In this document: positions 52,711 through 64,000 of the stretch, piece by piece
Layout: the number at the start of each line of letters is the position of its first letter
Position numbering within the stretch: position 1 is the first letter of the stretch
DNA from: Lithodes maja
Taxonomy: Eukaryota; Arthropoda; Malacostraca; Decapoda; Lithodidae
Direction: 5' to 3'
NCBI GenBank assembly: GCA_037953745.1
Contig: JBAKBP010007189.1
Span: 1-64,000, forward strand
Length of the DNA stretch: 64,000 nucleotides
Program-made: the position numbers and the translations under genes
Notes under the pieces: model-generated
Databases searched by the model: none
The model's input: the letters and a program-made list of their open reading frames with translations, nothing else
What the model was told of the DNA's origin: nothing

Positions 52711-53548
52711 ATGGCTGACACTTCTCTCCTCAGTCCTCATGTGGCGGGCAGCCTCCCACATGAGGACCAAGCTCATGGCTGCACCTCTGGCCTGCCGAAT
52801 GTATTGGTTGACGACCCTAGCGCTCACCCTGGACTTCCCTCGGACACCCTCCCTGATGCCAAGCCTTCTACATCTGCCTCAGGTCTATGGATCTAATTAC
52901 GTTAGAACCGTATGAACATCTCATTCCTGAGGCTAATAAGTCACTGGCATCACAAACCCCTGTTGACATTCCTATTACTTCTCCTGTAACTTTACCAACT
53001 CCTAGTCACTCAACCATAATCACTCCGGCATCTTCCTCCCACACACCCAAGTTTTGCCATCCTCCAAAATATTCTAAACCGTTGGCCAGTACTCTACAGG
53101 ACATGTTTGCTCCGGCACAATGGCCACGCTTTTTCACTGTAGCGCGTGAGCCTCTTGATGATGTCAAACTCTATACAAATCTTCAAGACTGGGTAGGGGA
53201 CGTGAGTGTCCACACAGCGTCGGACACCTCGTGTATAGTGGAAGTGTCAAGTGAAGCTCAGTCGAAGGCAATGCAATCCCTCCACAGTTCTCCGAGTGAT
53301 GGCGTCACCGGACAGGCCGAATCTAAACTGAAACAATGCACAGGTACTATTTCTATTCCACTGGATATCCAGTTCCAGGACCAAGACTTTGCTACGTCAG
53401 CGCCAAGAATTTGCTCCATGTTACAAAGGGTTGATCCTACAGTGGTTAATGTTGACGCTTATATCATCCCTTCGCGCAATCGTCTACACGATCGCACTCC
53501 TCTCCGCATAATTAAGGTATCCTTTGATAGACACGAACTACTTCCTAC

Positions 53549-54975
53549 AGTGGAATCTCGCATCTAACGCATTTTGATCTAACTAATTTGCATCTAACGA
53601 CCCTATTGGAGCCCTACCCGATCTCAATCTAACGAACCAAAATCCACATCTAACGGCAATATTCTGGGTGCCCGGTATCGAATTTACAAATTTCCCGCCA
53701 AATAGGCCTACCGTACTGAGCTAAGTGGCGTCCCTCCCTCCTCCCTCCCTCCCCGTCACTGTCGTCAGTCCAGTCCGCGCCGCGCCTTAGGCCTACATTA
53801 CTCAACCCAACTCAATCTTTTGTTGTGTTACTCGCCCCAACCTTAAGCTTTTGCTGTGTTACGCCTTTTGTGATGTCGACCCAATCCTCAGGTACTGGAG
53901 AGGGGAGTGGTGAGAATGGAAATATGCATGAAAGAAAGACAAAAGTACCAGTGAAGAGGGTTACGCGTGTTGGAAAAAAAATGAATAAATATACGGCAGA
54001 GGATAAAGCGAAAGTGATTGAACTAATTGAAAAAGGCCTCAAGAACTGCGAGATAGTGAAAATAACTGGGTTTCCCGAGGGGACAGTGCGTAACTTTAAC
54101 CCTCCGACCCCGGCTATATATTATATATATATTCCTCGAAATCCGGGTGTTTTGGCCGAAAAACGTCTAGGCTAGGCTACCGTATATTCGTTAATCAGAC
54201 TGCTTCCCGCATTCCCGCGCATCCCCAAGCGTAGCTGTGTTATTTACCTGTAAAATGGCCTTAAGTAGAGCTCTCTAAGTCAACTGGGTGAGCTGTGATG
54301 ATGATTTCATTGGAGATAACTTTATGGCCAAACCAGCCACTTTACACCACTTTTCGATACTGAACAACAACATACAGGCACACACGAACAAGCGACGCTC
54401 TCCTTCTTGTGGCCGGAGATGCGGAGCGTCGGTCCAGCCGGCTGTTGTTTACATGCGTCGGACCGACGCCTCGCACACGAAGCTCACAGGCTTTCAAGCA
54501 ATGGTACAATGTAGTACCACCCGGGTTCCTGGGGCCAAAAAAAAATGGTACACGTGTGTACCAACCGGGTTTGAAGGGTTAAGAGTCAGAAAACTAAAAT
54601 TAAAGCCAGCCTATCTGTTGCAAAGACGTGTTTTAGTGGCAATGTTAAGAGAGGGAGGCAGTGGTGGAGGTGAGAAGGTGCGCGGCGCATCCCAGTTATC
54701 CTAGCTTCCCTGCTCGGATATCTTCGACATCGTCTAACCTACACACTTCATTATTCACTCACAGGTTGGTTTATTATTAATTCTTCTTATAATTAATATA
54801 TTTGATGTCACAAAATAGCACTCGGAAGGGCAAAAATAGGTAAAAATGGGGACTCTGTCTAAATTTTGGCACCAATTACCATTTTTCCCATTAGTTTATG
54901 TATTCATATCTAACGAATCTGGATCTAACGCGATTTTTTCGACACCTATTATTCGTTAGATACGAGATTCCACTG
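53549..54975 (+). mobile_element. Tigger-like MITE with a transposase N-terminal remnant
   Basis: The terminal inverted repeats are cagtggaatctcgcatctaacg and, reversed, cagtggaatctcgtatctaacg, with TA on both sides. 53875-54090 encodes KYTAEDKAKVIELIEKGLKN...GFPEGTVRN, a CENP-B-type HTH; after the nested MITE the frame continues VKRGRQWWR and stops. The catalytic domain is absent. Confidence 0.82.
54096..54582. mobile_element. piggyBac-like MITE P1, copy 2, nested in the Tigger-like MITE
   Basis: TTAA flanks both ends. It is nearly identical to 10655-11142 until about 54500, after which the right ends differ (gtaccacccgggttcctgg here). It splits the HTH remnant's reading frame. Confidence 0.78.
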
Positions 54976-55056
54976 TATTATCAATTTTGCTGATCGATTA
55001 CTACAGCTACGACCTTACGCCAGACGCCCAAGACAATGCATCTATCTATCTATCTA

Positions 55057-55130
55057 GCTTTGCGCAGTGGCAGTATCGTAACCAATGGGGTTTAGTTTTC
55101 CGAGTGACGTATCTGCTACTGCTGAAGGCC
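55057..55130 (+). ncRNA. U4 snRNA-like 5' domain (pseudogene or SINE head)
   Basis: agctttgcgcagtggcagta and tcgtaaccaatg match the conserved 5' end and 5' stem-loop of U4 snRNA closely (from memory). Similarity weakens after ccgag, and the U4 3' half is replaced by unrelated sequence. No snRNA promoter element is evident. A TCTA run directly precedes it. It is best read as a retroposed chimera. Confidence 0.65.
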
Positions 55131-55412
55131 CAAAACACGGTTAAAGTTTTCACATTTCATCTTTGCCTAGTACTTGCGACACCTCGGTTGGGTTACCTTC
55201 TTTGGAAGGTAATCAAGTCGTACCCCACCTGCTCGTGGTGACCTCGCAAACACCCATTTCTATTTATTTTTTCCATTTATTCTTTTTTCAAGATAGGGTG
55301 ACACAAACGGGGGCGGCGCTACCTGGGTTTATCCCAGGTAGTAGTTTAATTTTACTCTAATTTTATTAAGTGTTTTGTATATTTTTAATTGTAGGCTACA
55401 TAAATATAAACA

Positions 55413-55673
55413 ATGGCCGGCCAAGGCAAACGGAGGCAGAGTTTATTGGGAGATGAAGAGAGCTATGAATTTGAGGGATTTCTGGCAGAGGGTAATGAAG
55501 TGGAGGATCAATTGACTGTAGTGAAGAGACAGATGATGGGTCTGTTAAGATGGAAGGGAGTTATGGAGAATTGGAGGAGAGATATAGGTGTGAAGGTGGA
55601 GTCACTGACAGAAATATGTGGAGCCAGTTCAGTAGCAACTGCAGATGGGCCATTAATTGCTAACCTAGATGCT
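55413..55673 (+). other. Open stretch of unknown nature
   Basis: 87 codons from MAGQGKRRQSLLGDEESYEF to a stretch cut by an L2 insertion. Charged and predicted helical by eye (VVKRQMMGLLRWKGVMENW). I do not recognise it; it may be the start of an unknown retroelement ORF. Confidence 0.35.
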
Positions 55674-56664
55674 GTAATAATAATAATAATAATAATAAGC
55701 ATGTTACTTATTTCTCATAAGCGCCAATTTTTCCGAAGAATTCACTAGCGCTCGAAAAGAGAAAGAAAAAAGAACAAAAATCAATGCATCAAAAGAAGGC
55801 TTATATACAACACACATTTAACAATCACTAGCAGTGGCAAAATAGCCTAAACTCTATAGCCATCTGTCATGACACCTCTCTCAAGATCATAGCTTCTCTC
55901 AAAGAGAAAAGTCTTAAGTTGTCTCTTGAAGCATTCAACAGAACTCAGTTGTCTCATGGACAGCGGCAACCTGTTATACAACCTCGGAGCCATGTAGGAG
56001 AATGACCTCTCAAAGAAAGAAGACTGCTGGAAAGCCCTTGGTTCATCAAGACGAAAAGGGTCATTGTCATGACGCACAACTACACCATGGTGTGCCGGTG
56101 GGCGCCTGAGCAGCTCCGCAAGGTACCTAGGCTCACCAAATTTGAGAACCTTAAAAGTCACCAAACACAACTTAAATTCTATTCTTGCTCTTACTGGCAG
56201 CCAGTGCAGTTCTATGTGAAGAGATGTAGTAGGAGTTCTAGGTGGAACACCAAAAATTAGTCTTGCGGCCCTGTTAAGAACAGACTGAACTTTCTTCAAA
56301 ATATAATTTGGAAGACCCACCAACAGGGCATTGCAATAATCAACACGAGAGAAGACCAATGAGTGAACCAACGTCAGGAGGCAACGTCTGGTTATAAACG
56401 GCTTCACCAAATAGAGATTTCTGATGTGCAAGTAACAACTTTTAACTATCTGGTTTACATGCTCTTTGAAATCTAATTGGGAGTTCACATATACACCCAG
56501 ATTTCGAACAGAGTTGGCCGGTCGCAGCTGAGATCCACCCACATTGATGGAGAGGGCACCTACTATATCATCAGCTCTTCTATTTCCTCGGATGATGAGA
56601 ATATCAGTTTTACCATCATTTAGTTTAAGTTTTCTCGCTCTCATCCACTTCTTGATATCAGACA
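55674..56664 (-). mobile_element. L2-type LINE 3' fragment
   Basis: It starts with an (AAT)n tail at 55674-55699 and carries the minus-strand RT end: KWMRARKLKLNDGKTDILI, VRNLGVYVNSQLDFKEH, SRVDYCNALLVGLP, LHWLPVRARIEFKL, through GVMTDGYRV. The frame is open throughout and nearly identical to the 56985 copy, so it is recent. Confidence 0.88.
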
Positions 56665-56985
56665 TCACCTCAGTGGTGCGTTTGGTCGGCTCCTTTTTGG
56701 TCTCCACTGTTTCCCTCACTACCTTTTCCTTGCTCTTCAAAACCTGCACTACATTCTTCTCAAACTCTCTTTTCTCTTTTTCTCTCTCTTCCACCTGCTC
56801 CTTCATGATTTCTTCCAATGCATCCACCTTAGCATTCCCCACCCTTGTCCACTCATCTTTCTCCTCACTTATTACTCCCTTTACTTTCTCACTTAAATGG
56901 CCCTCATACTCCTTTAGCTGCTCCTTGAGTGCCATGTTCTCTGCCTCCAGCTCATCTACTTTCCTTATCTTAAAAATGCAGACCT
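56665..56985 (-). other. Coiled-coil open stretch, fused by insertion to the L2 frame
   Basis: The minus strand from 56935 encodes ALKEQLKEYEGHLSEKVKG and then EQVEEREKEKREFEKN, a heptad-rich helix like the N-terminus of some LINE ORF1 proteins. Its frame runs straight into the L2 copy by chance. No gene is recognised. Confidence 0.45.
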
Positions 56986-59956
56986 AAATTTGGCTAGCAG
57001 TGAAGTAAAACAGTACTTGGGAAGTATTGATACTTCCAACCTTACTTCAGATGAGCTGATGGAGGTACATGGAAATGCACTTAAATTAGTGTTCGATCAT
57101 CACTGTCCAGAAGTAGAGAAGAAAATCATAGTACGAGATGATTCGCCCTGGTATGGCACTCGAGTTAAATTTCTTAGAAGAGCGCGTAGAAGAGCTGAAC
57201 GTGAATGGCGGAAAAATAAAACAGACTCTACATGGTTGCAATATCTGTCAGCCAGAAGATATGTGGTCCACAAAATCAAAGATGAAAAGAAAGTGTATTA
57301 TCAGGGAAAAGTTGACTCGTGTGGTAACGACCAGAGGAGGTTGGCTTCAATTGTAAACAGTTTACTTGGAAAAACAAGAGTCAGCTTAAGACCTTCTGTA
57401 CCTGATGCCGAGTTGGCTGCCAACTTTGTGGCATTTTTTGCTGGCAAGATAACTCGCATAAGACAGGAACTGGATGATGCTTCTGTTGGTGAAGAACTTT
57501 CAGTTGTACTCCAACCCCGACACATTCCTAATAATGTCCTCGCATCCTTTCACTCAGTAGAGGTGGACATGATCTCGTCCTACATAAGAAACCCCAATAA
57601 AACATTTTGCCCGTTGGATCCCATAAATGTTTCCAAGCTACCAAGAGTCTATGATCACACAGTTGAGTTTATTTCCAAAATAATTAATAAGTGCTTCTCT
57701 GAAGGTAGCTTCCCACATTCTGAAAAGCATGCACTACTCCGACCTACTCTAAAGAAACCTGGACTTGATGTTGAGAACATGTTGAACTATCGTCCTGTCT
57801 CCAACCTGTCCTTCATATCAAAGATATTAGAGCGTGCAATACTTGACCAATTACAACCACTACTTCAGCAGAATGAAACTATCCCAATTTTTCAGTCTGC
57901 TTACCGACAGCATCATTCAACTGAAACAGCATTGATTAGAGTACATAATGATCTAGTTGAGAACATTTGCAATGGTGTGGCCTCACTATTGGTCTTGCTT
58001 GATCTCTCTGCGGCTTTTGACACAGTGGATCACGAGTTGTTATTGAGTGATCTTTATGATTGTGGTGTGCGTGACTCCGCTCTCTTGCTTCTTGGGTCGT
58101 ACTTGTCAGGTAGATCCCAGAGTGTGATGGTAAATCAAGTGGTCTCGGACTCGACACCCCTGCAGTATGGTGTTCCGCAGGGATCAGTTTTAGGTCCTAT
58201 CCTATTTATAATTTATATTAGCAGTTTGTCTCTTCTGCTTCGTGCACATAATGTCACCTTTCACTTTTATGCAGATGACACCCAGATTTATGTGAGAATC
58301 ACAAATATAGTTGATATACGGAGTAAGATGGAATTGTTGATGTCTGATATCAAGAAGTGGATGAGAGCGAGAAAACTTAAACTAAATGATGGTAAAACTG
58401 ATATTCTCATCATCCGAGGAAATAGAAGAGCTGATGATATAGTAGGTGCCCTCTCCATCAATGTGGGTGGATCTCAGCTGCGACCGGCCAACTCTGTTCG
58501 AAATCTGGGTGTATATGTGAACTCCCGATTAGATTTCAAAGAGCATGTAAACCAGATAGTTAAAAGTTGTTACTTGCACATCAGAAATCTCTATTTGGTG
58601 AAGCCGTTTATAACCAGACGTTGCCTCCTGACGTTGGTTCACTCATTGGTCTTCTCTCGTGTTGATTATTGCAATGCCCTGTTGGTGGGTCTTCCAAATT
58701 ATATTTTGAAGAAAGTTCAGTCTGTTCTTAACCCGGGAGCTGCGGGGAGACTCTTAAGAGTTCCCCCGGCGGACTGCGGGAAGACTCTTGTGAGTAAGTA
58801 AAATAAAAAATCAACTTTTGACATCGAAAAAAAAAAAAATAAAAAAAAATATTTTTTTATTTTTTTTTTGGCCCCTGGGCCATGCAAAATCTCAGTCCTC
58901 TACCTCCCCTCCTTCCCCACTTTCCTCCTCTCCTTCAGTTATCACCTATTTTCCCTATTATTCCCTTATTCTGAGGTATATTTTCGTGCTAACATTAGCG
59001 AGTTGCAAGCAGGGTGTTGTCATCACTGATGGCAAGCGAGTGCAAGAGAGAGAGAGAGAGTATCGATCGACTGTGTCTCAGTGGCCTTGGGGGAAATTGG
59101 CGGGATAGCAGTTTGCCTCACCCATACATTATACAACTCGCGGGCTATATCTCCGATTTTGACCATCCAAACGCTGTTTTCATTCGTTTTATTGTTGTTT
59201 CAGGTTAATACCTTTATAATCAACCCATAATAGGCGCATATGGATAATTATTAATGCTATTAATGGTACAATGAATATTTTAGTGACGGAAACACCTCAA
59301 ATACGTCAGCACAGGGGGACGTTTTCAATTACCCCCATGCGCACTTGTTAGGTTAACAGGGCCGCAAGACTAATTTTTGGTGTTCCACCTAGAACTCCTA
59401 CTACATCTCTTCACATAGAACTGCACTGGCTGCCAGTAAGAGCAAGAATAGAATTTAAGTTGTGTTTGGTGACTTTTAAGGTTCTCAAATTTGGCGAGCC
59501 TAGGTACCTTGCGGAGCTGCTCAGGCGCCCACCGGCACACCATGGTGTAGTTGTGCGTCATGACAATGACCCTTTTCGTCTTGATGAACCATGGGCTTTC
59601 CAGCACTCTTCTTTCTTTGAGAGGTCTTTCTCCTACATGGCTCCGAGGTTGTATAACAGGTTGCCGCTGTCCATGAGACAACTGAGTTCTGTTGAATGCT
59701 TCAAGAGACAACTTAAGACTTTTCTCTTTGAGAGAAGCTATGATCTTGAGAGAGGTGTCATGACAGATGGCTATAGAGTTTAGGCTATTTTGCCACTGCT
59801 AGTGATTGTTAAATGTGTGTTGTATATAAGCCTTCTTTTGATGCATTGATTTTTGTTCTTTTTTCTTTCTCTTTTCGAGCGCTAGTGAATTCTTCGGAAA
59901 AATTGGCGCTTATGAGAAATAAGTAACATGCTTATTATTATTATTATTATTATTAT
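56986..59956 (+). mobile_element. L2-type LINE, long copy, split by a MITE
   Basis: The frame from 56990 covers the linker (SPWYGTRVKFLRRARRRAEREW) and RT: CPLDPINVSKLP, LRPTLKKPGLD, NYRPVSNLSFISKILER, QSAYRQHHSTETALI, LLDLSAAFDTVDHELLL, GVPQGSVLGPILFIIY, FHFYADDTQIYV (catalytic DD). It breaks at 58731 where a TTAA MITE sits, and resumes at 59355 to the (ATT)n tail. The endonuclease is missing. The preserved RT frame has no stop. Confidence 0.88.
58731..59357 (+). mobile_element. TTAA MITE, family T, copy 3
   Basis: It interrupts the L2 codons between gttct and cagggccgc with TTAA at each side (58730-58733 and 59353-59356). It begins cccgggagctgcggggagac. The interior has ccatgc, caattatcacctattttccct and cgtgctaacattagcgag as in the 15388 copy. 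Confidence 0.75.
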
Positions 59957-61870
59957 CTACTATTGCCTGACGCCGTGATCCCCGAAGGGGTGGCCACGAA
60001 CGAACTGCCCCCATGCACCTCTGTCCCCAGTCAGTCGACGCCCTTCCTCCCAACCAGCTCCGCCTTCATTCATATACTTCCTCACTCCATCCTTCCACCT
60101 CTCCTTCGGTGCACCTCTCCCTCTCTGTCCTTCCACCTCGCTCTCGTACACCCTCTTAGTCAATCTCTCGCTTTCCATACGTTCCATATGGCCGAACCAT
60201 CTCAAGTTGTTCCTTTTCACACTTTCCAGCACATCTACCTCCACACCACACCTCCTTCTTACTTCCTCATTCGTCTGTCTATCTCTCCATGTAACTCCGC
60301 ACGCACTTCTCAAGTACAGTAACTCATTTCCACTCTTGGTCTGCGTCTCTTCTCGAACGTCCATGCTTCGCTTCCGTAAGTTAGTGTTGGGATTACCACA
60401 CTGTCATGCAAGGACTTCTTCACTTCCATACTGACCACCCTATTTCTTGTTACTACTTTCAACGTTCCTACAACCCTCTTCCCCTGTTGCACCCTCTCCC
60501 GCACCTCCTCATCCACAGTCCCATCTTTACTCAGCACACTGCCCAGATACTTAAAAGAGCTGACGATCGCCATAGCCTGACGGTTCAACTTCACCTCACA
60601 CTCTGTGACTTCACCCCTTTCGAAGACCATAACCTTGCTCTTCCTCGCATTTACCTTCAAATTCCGTTTTTTGCACACTGTTCCAAACTCATTTACCAAA
60701 CCCTGCAGCTCCCATTCATTATCGCTCATCAGGACTGTATCATCCGCAAACAGCAGTATAGGCAGCTTCCACTCATTTCCCTCCCTTTTCAGCGATACAC
60801 CAACATCCACTGCTCTTCATAGTATTTCTTTCATGACTCCATCCATATATACAGTAAACAACCACGGGGACATGACACACCCCTGTTTCAAACCAACATT
60901 CAGGTCAAAGAACTCGCTTTGCTCACTCTCCACACGTACTGCCGCCTTTGCACCCTCATACATGCTCTTCACTGCTTTCAGCAACTTGCCATCTACTCCG
61001 TATATTCTAAGTACTTTCCACAAACCTTCTCTATCCACTCTGTCATAGGCCTTCTCCAAGTCCATAAAGGCAACATACACCTTTTGTTTCTTCTCCAGAT
61101 ACTTCTCCACAACATAATTCAGGGTAAAAATCTGATCTACACATCCTCTTCCCTTCCTAAAACCTACCTGCTCGTCACCTATCCATTTCTCCGTTCTCAC
61201 TCTCACTCTCTCAATCACTACCCTACTGTATACCTTCCCTACTACGCTTAGAAGACATATTCCTCGGTGGTTACCACACACTCCTCTTTCCCCTTATATA
61301 GGGGGACTATTATGCCAGTCTTCCAGTCATCGGGTGCACTCCCCTTCTCCCATGCTAGTTTGCACATTTTCCATACCCATTCGATCACTATCTCACCACC
61401 ATACCTCAACATTTCCCCACACACTCCATCTGTTCCTGGTGCTTTCCCCAACTTCACTCTTTTCATGGCTTCCCACACTTCTGACCTCCTGATCCCCACC
61501 TCCTCCTCCACTACTTCTCTTCTTCTCCCCCCCCCATACCATATCCAACTATGTTTGCTGGCTCTTCATTCCTTACATTTAGCAACTCATTGAAGTACTA
61601 CCTCCATCTTTCGACTCGCTCTTGCTTCTCGGCTAGCATTCTCCCATTCTTATCTTTCACACCCTTACTGTTTCCCATGCTACCTTCCCTAACTTTCTTG
61701 ACTTCTTTCCAGAATAGTTTCTTACTCTCCCTCCATTTTACACTCAGATTCCTTCCAAATTCCTCATCTACTCTTCTCTTTACTTTCCTTCACTACTCTC
61801 TTCAACACCCTCTTTCTCTCCACGTACCTCGCTCGTTTCTGTCTCTCGAAATCTTCATTCCCTCTACTAC
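59957..61870 (-). mobile_element. RTE-type LINE copy 5, degraded
   Basis: Minus strand from 61870 down: pre-RT region, APGTDGVCGEML, FMDLEKAYDRVDRE, GLKQGCVMSPWLF, LLFADDTVLM, RWFGHMERM, ending GDHGVRQ at the tail. Several frameshifts (near 60350, 60815, 61280 and 61530) break it. It directly abuts the L2 tail on one side and LINE-D on the other. Confidence 0.85.
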
Positions 61871-61879
61871 CTGCCCCCC

Positions 61880-64000
61880 CCCTGGGGGCACGGGTCCTTG
61901 GAGTGGCTTCGGTCGCACCGGGAATTTCCACACCTCTCACACCACACACACACATCACACAGTTTTTCCTACACCGAGAAATGACTCTCCGGCTGTCATT
62001 TCTCGAAGACTTCTTCTAGCCGGAGACATTGAGAGCAACCCAGGACCCACGTACACATACATATGTCCAACTTGCTCAAAACCCATCACTTCGAGTCGCC
62101 ACACTAAGGGTTCAGTTCTCTGCAATTCATGCAGGAACTGGACCCACTTCACCTGTACAACACTTGCCTCCAAGAAACACTACACGAACACCTGGACCTG
62201 TTCCTCATGCCCCTCCCTCTCCCAGTCAAATCCCTCGCCTAAAACCCGTCCACCTCTCCTCCCCAACCCACCTAGCCTTCCCATATCATCCACTCCCCCC
62301 CCTAAAACCCGTCCACCTCTCCTCCCTAACCCATCTAACCTTCCCATACTATCCACATCCTCAACTCAACACACCATACCCCATCCCAATCCCAATCCAT
62401 TCCAACCCCCATCTCCTGCTCCCCAATCCCCACCCCCACCTCACCCATCCCAACCTCCAGCCCCTCCCTCACCCCCACCCCATCCTCGTGCAGCAGCACC
62501 CAACATACATCGTGCACATAACATTAACATTCTCCAATTGAACATAGATGGCATTAACACAAAGAAACACGAACTCTCACACTTCATCAAACAACACAAC
62601 ATACACATTGCCATCTTACAAGAAACAAAACTCCGCACATCACAAAAAACACCCACATTTCATAATTTCACCACCATCAGACAAGACCGGGCTGTCGGCG
62701 GGGGCGGTGGACTCATCACCCTGGTACACAGTGAAATATCATACATAGTAACCAGTGTACAAACCAAATCCCTCCTCCCCCCAAATGATAACACAACAGA
62801 AATACAATCAATTAAAATACGCACTGGCAACAAATCCAACATAACCATCATAAACACATACATCCCTCCCCAAACATCCCCTACAGTACCAAATGAATAC
62901 AGACCACACTTACAACACATCACAAACACCCCACACATCATCCTGGGTGGTGACTTCAACGCCAAGACGTCGGCCTGGTTTGTCGACAACCCTGACACAG
63001 ACAGAGGGCTGGTACTACAAAACCAAACAGATAACCTCATCATCCTTAACGACATCCATCAACATACCCATATTCCTCACCAAGCCCTCTATAACCCATC
63101 ATCTCCAGACATCACCTTTTGCTCCCCAGAACTCGCCCCCACAACATCCTGGAGGGTGGTCAGAACCTTAGGCTCTGACCACCTCCCGATCATTATCACC
63201 ACCAAAACCAGACTCACCCCAGCTAGCCACAAACACACATACACCAATTATAAAAGAGCTAACTGGGTAGCATTTACAAATGAGACCGAACAACACTTCA
63301 CAACTCTAAACAGTACACCCATCACTAACATCAACAATGCTGTACACATACTCAATAAAACTATCCAAAACGCTGACAAGAAACACATTCCAAGAGGTAA
63401 CAGAAAAAGACACAACCCCAACTTCACACCAGAAATTCAAAACCTCATCAGACAACGCGACACACTGAAACACTCCCCAGCACCCCACACACAAGACATC
63501 ACACAACAAATTCAAGCACTCAACACCCAAACTAACAACAAAATACAAGAACAACAAAAACTAAATTGGAATAACTTCCTACAAACACTTGATCACAAAA
63601 CAAACCCCAAAAAACTCTACAAAACACTAAACAGCATCACACTTTCCAACAGCAACACAACACAATCACATGCTGCAATCACAACAACAGACTCTACTCC
63701 TTCATGTAAACAACAAGCAAACACTCTCATCAATCACTTCTCACATGTCAGCCACCTAAAACCTCACAAAGACGACCGACGTGTCATCCGACGTAAGAGA
63801 CAATTCCCCACAGACCCTGACTATACACCCTTCACCAATCACCAGACAAAGCATATCATCAACAATCTCAAGCACTCACCTGCCTGTGGCCTAGACAACA
63901 TAAGCAACATACACCTCAGACACCTGGGACCACAAGGCATACAAACACTCACTAACATATCAAACTACAGCTATTCACACAACACAATACCAGACATTTG
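61880..64000 (+). CDS. LINE-D copy 1: 2A-like motif, PHD finger, endonuclease and start of RT, open to the window end
   Basis: One frame is open from about 61890 to 64000 (about 700 codons). Order: LLLAGDIESNPGP (62010-62048), a 2A-like translational recoding motif; a PHD-type zinc finger CPTC...CNSC..WTHFTC...WTCSSCP (62062-62215); a Pro-rich linker; the apurinic endonuclease with NILQLNIDG, ILQETKL, GGDFNAK and GSDHLPI; then the linker to the RT (KHIINNLKHSPACGLDN). No in-frame ATG precedes the 2A motif up to the RTE boundary, so the true start is missing or the initiation codon is unusual. Copies 2 and 3 supply the rest of the protein. Confidence 0.82.

Larger units (their letters stand above)
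52711..55047 (+). pseudogene. LINE ORF1 (Gag-like) fragment, frameshifted, with a MITE inserted
   Basis: 52711-52896 begins MADTSLLSPHVAG; after a frameshift 52887-53546 continues with a Pro/Ser/Thr-rich part and then RIIKVSFDRHELLPT. Past the MITE (from 54978) the frame resumes with FADRLLQLRPYARRPRQC, the usual lead-in to the first zinc knuckle of LINE ORF1 proteins. The knuckles themselves are missing because other sequence follows from about 55047. Confidence 0.6.

Noticed and set aside
55847..56935. A 362-codon minus-strand gene joining a coiled coil to an RT end
   Set aside because: The join is made by an L2 insertion at 56664 that happens to stay in frame; the two halves belong to different sequences.

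Overview
This is eukaryotic DNA: one split host gene buried in nested transposable elements. The host gene, on the + strand, is a tuberin (TSC2) orthologue. Eight exons between 13303 and 51507 join in frame into 463 codons covering part of the N-terminal helical-repeat region. The first exons are not visible upstream, and nothing after 51507 continues the gene. The mix of elements (DIRS, RTE, L2/CR1, Penelope-like and several tRNA-SINEs) together with arthropod-looking tuberin exons suggests an arthropod, most likely a decapod crustacean. That taxonomic call is an inference.

Layout. 1-6416: a DIRS tyrosine-recombinase retrotransposon (DIRS-1, minus strand) cut by the window edge, with open Gag-like and RT/RNase H frames. 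6417-12656: a nest of a LINE ('LINE-D') split by a CR1-like LINE, itself split by an RTE LINE and a TTAA-type MITE. 13303-24571: tuberin exons A-D, separated by RTE copies, MITEs, SINEs and an intact Tigger transposase gene. 25366-33617: a complete-length DIRS copy (DIRS-2) whose coding region is strongly hypermutated while its leader and termini are nearly unchanged. 34837-36693: exons E and F. 36804-45145: a rearranged third DIRS (DIRS-3) carrying a LINE-D insertion that itself carries three younger insertions. 46608-51507: a decayed duplicate of exon G, an RTE copy, then the intact exons G and H. 51508-64000: the next intron or flank, with a LINE ORF1 fragment, a Tigger-like MITE, a U4-snRNA-like sequence, L2 and RTE copies, and a LINE-D copy whose frame begins with a 2A-like motif followed by a PHD finger.

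Most notable observation: comparing DIRS-2 with DIRS-1, in two ungapped blocks aligned by hand (180 columns), 22 of 34 T positions have changed (12 to G, 7 to C, 3 to A), against 9 of 146 non-T positions. On the element's sense strand this is loss of adenine to any other base. It fits neither ADAR editing (A to G only) nor cytidine deamination, and it resembles the adenine-directed errors of diversity-generating retroelement reverse transcriptases.

All three DIRS copies lie antisense to the tuberin gene. Two of them lengthen introns D-E (10.3 kb) and F-G (13.5 kb). Intron D-E uses a GC-AG donor.
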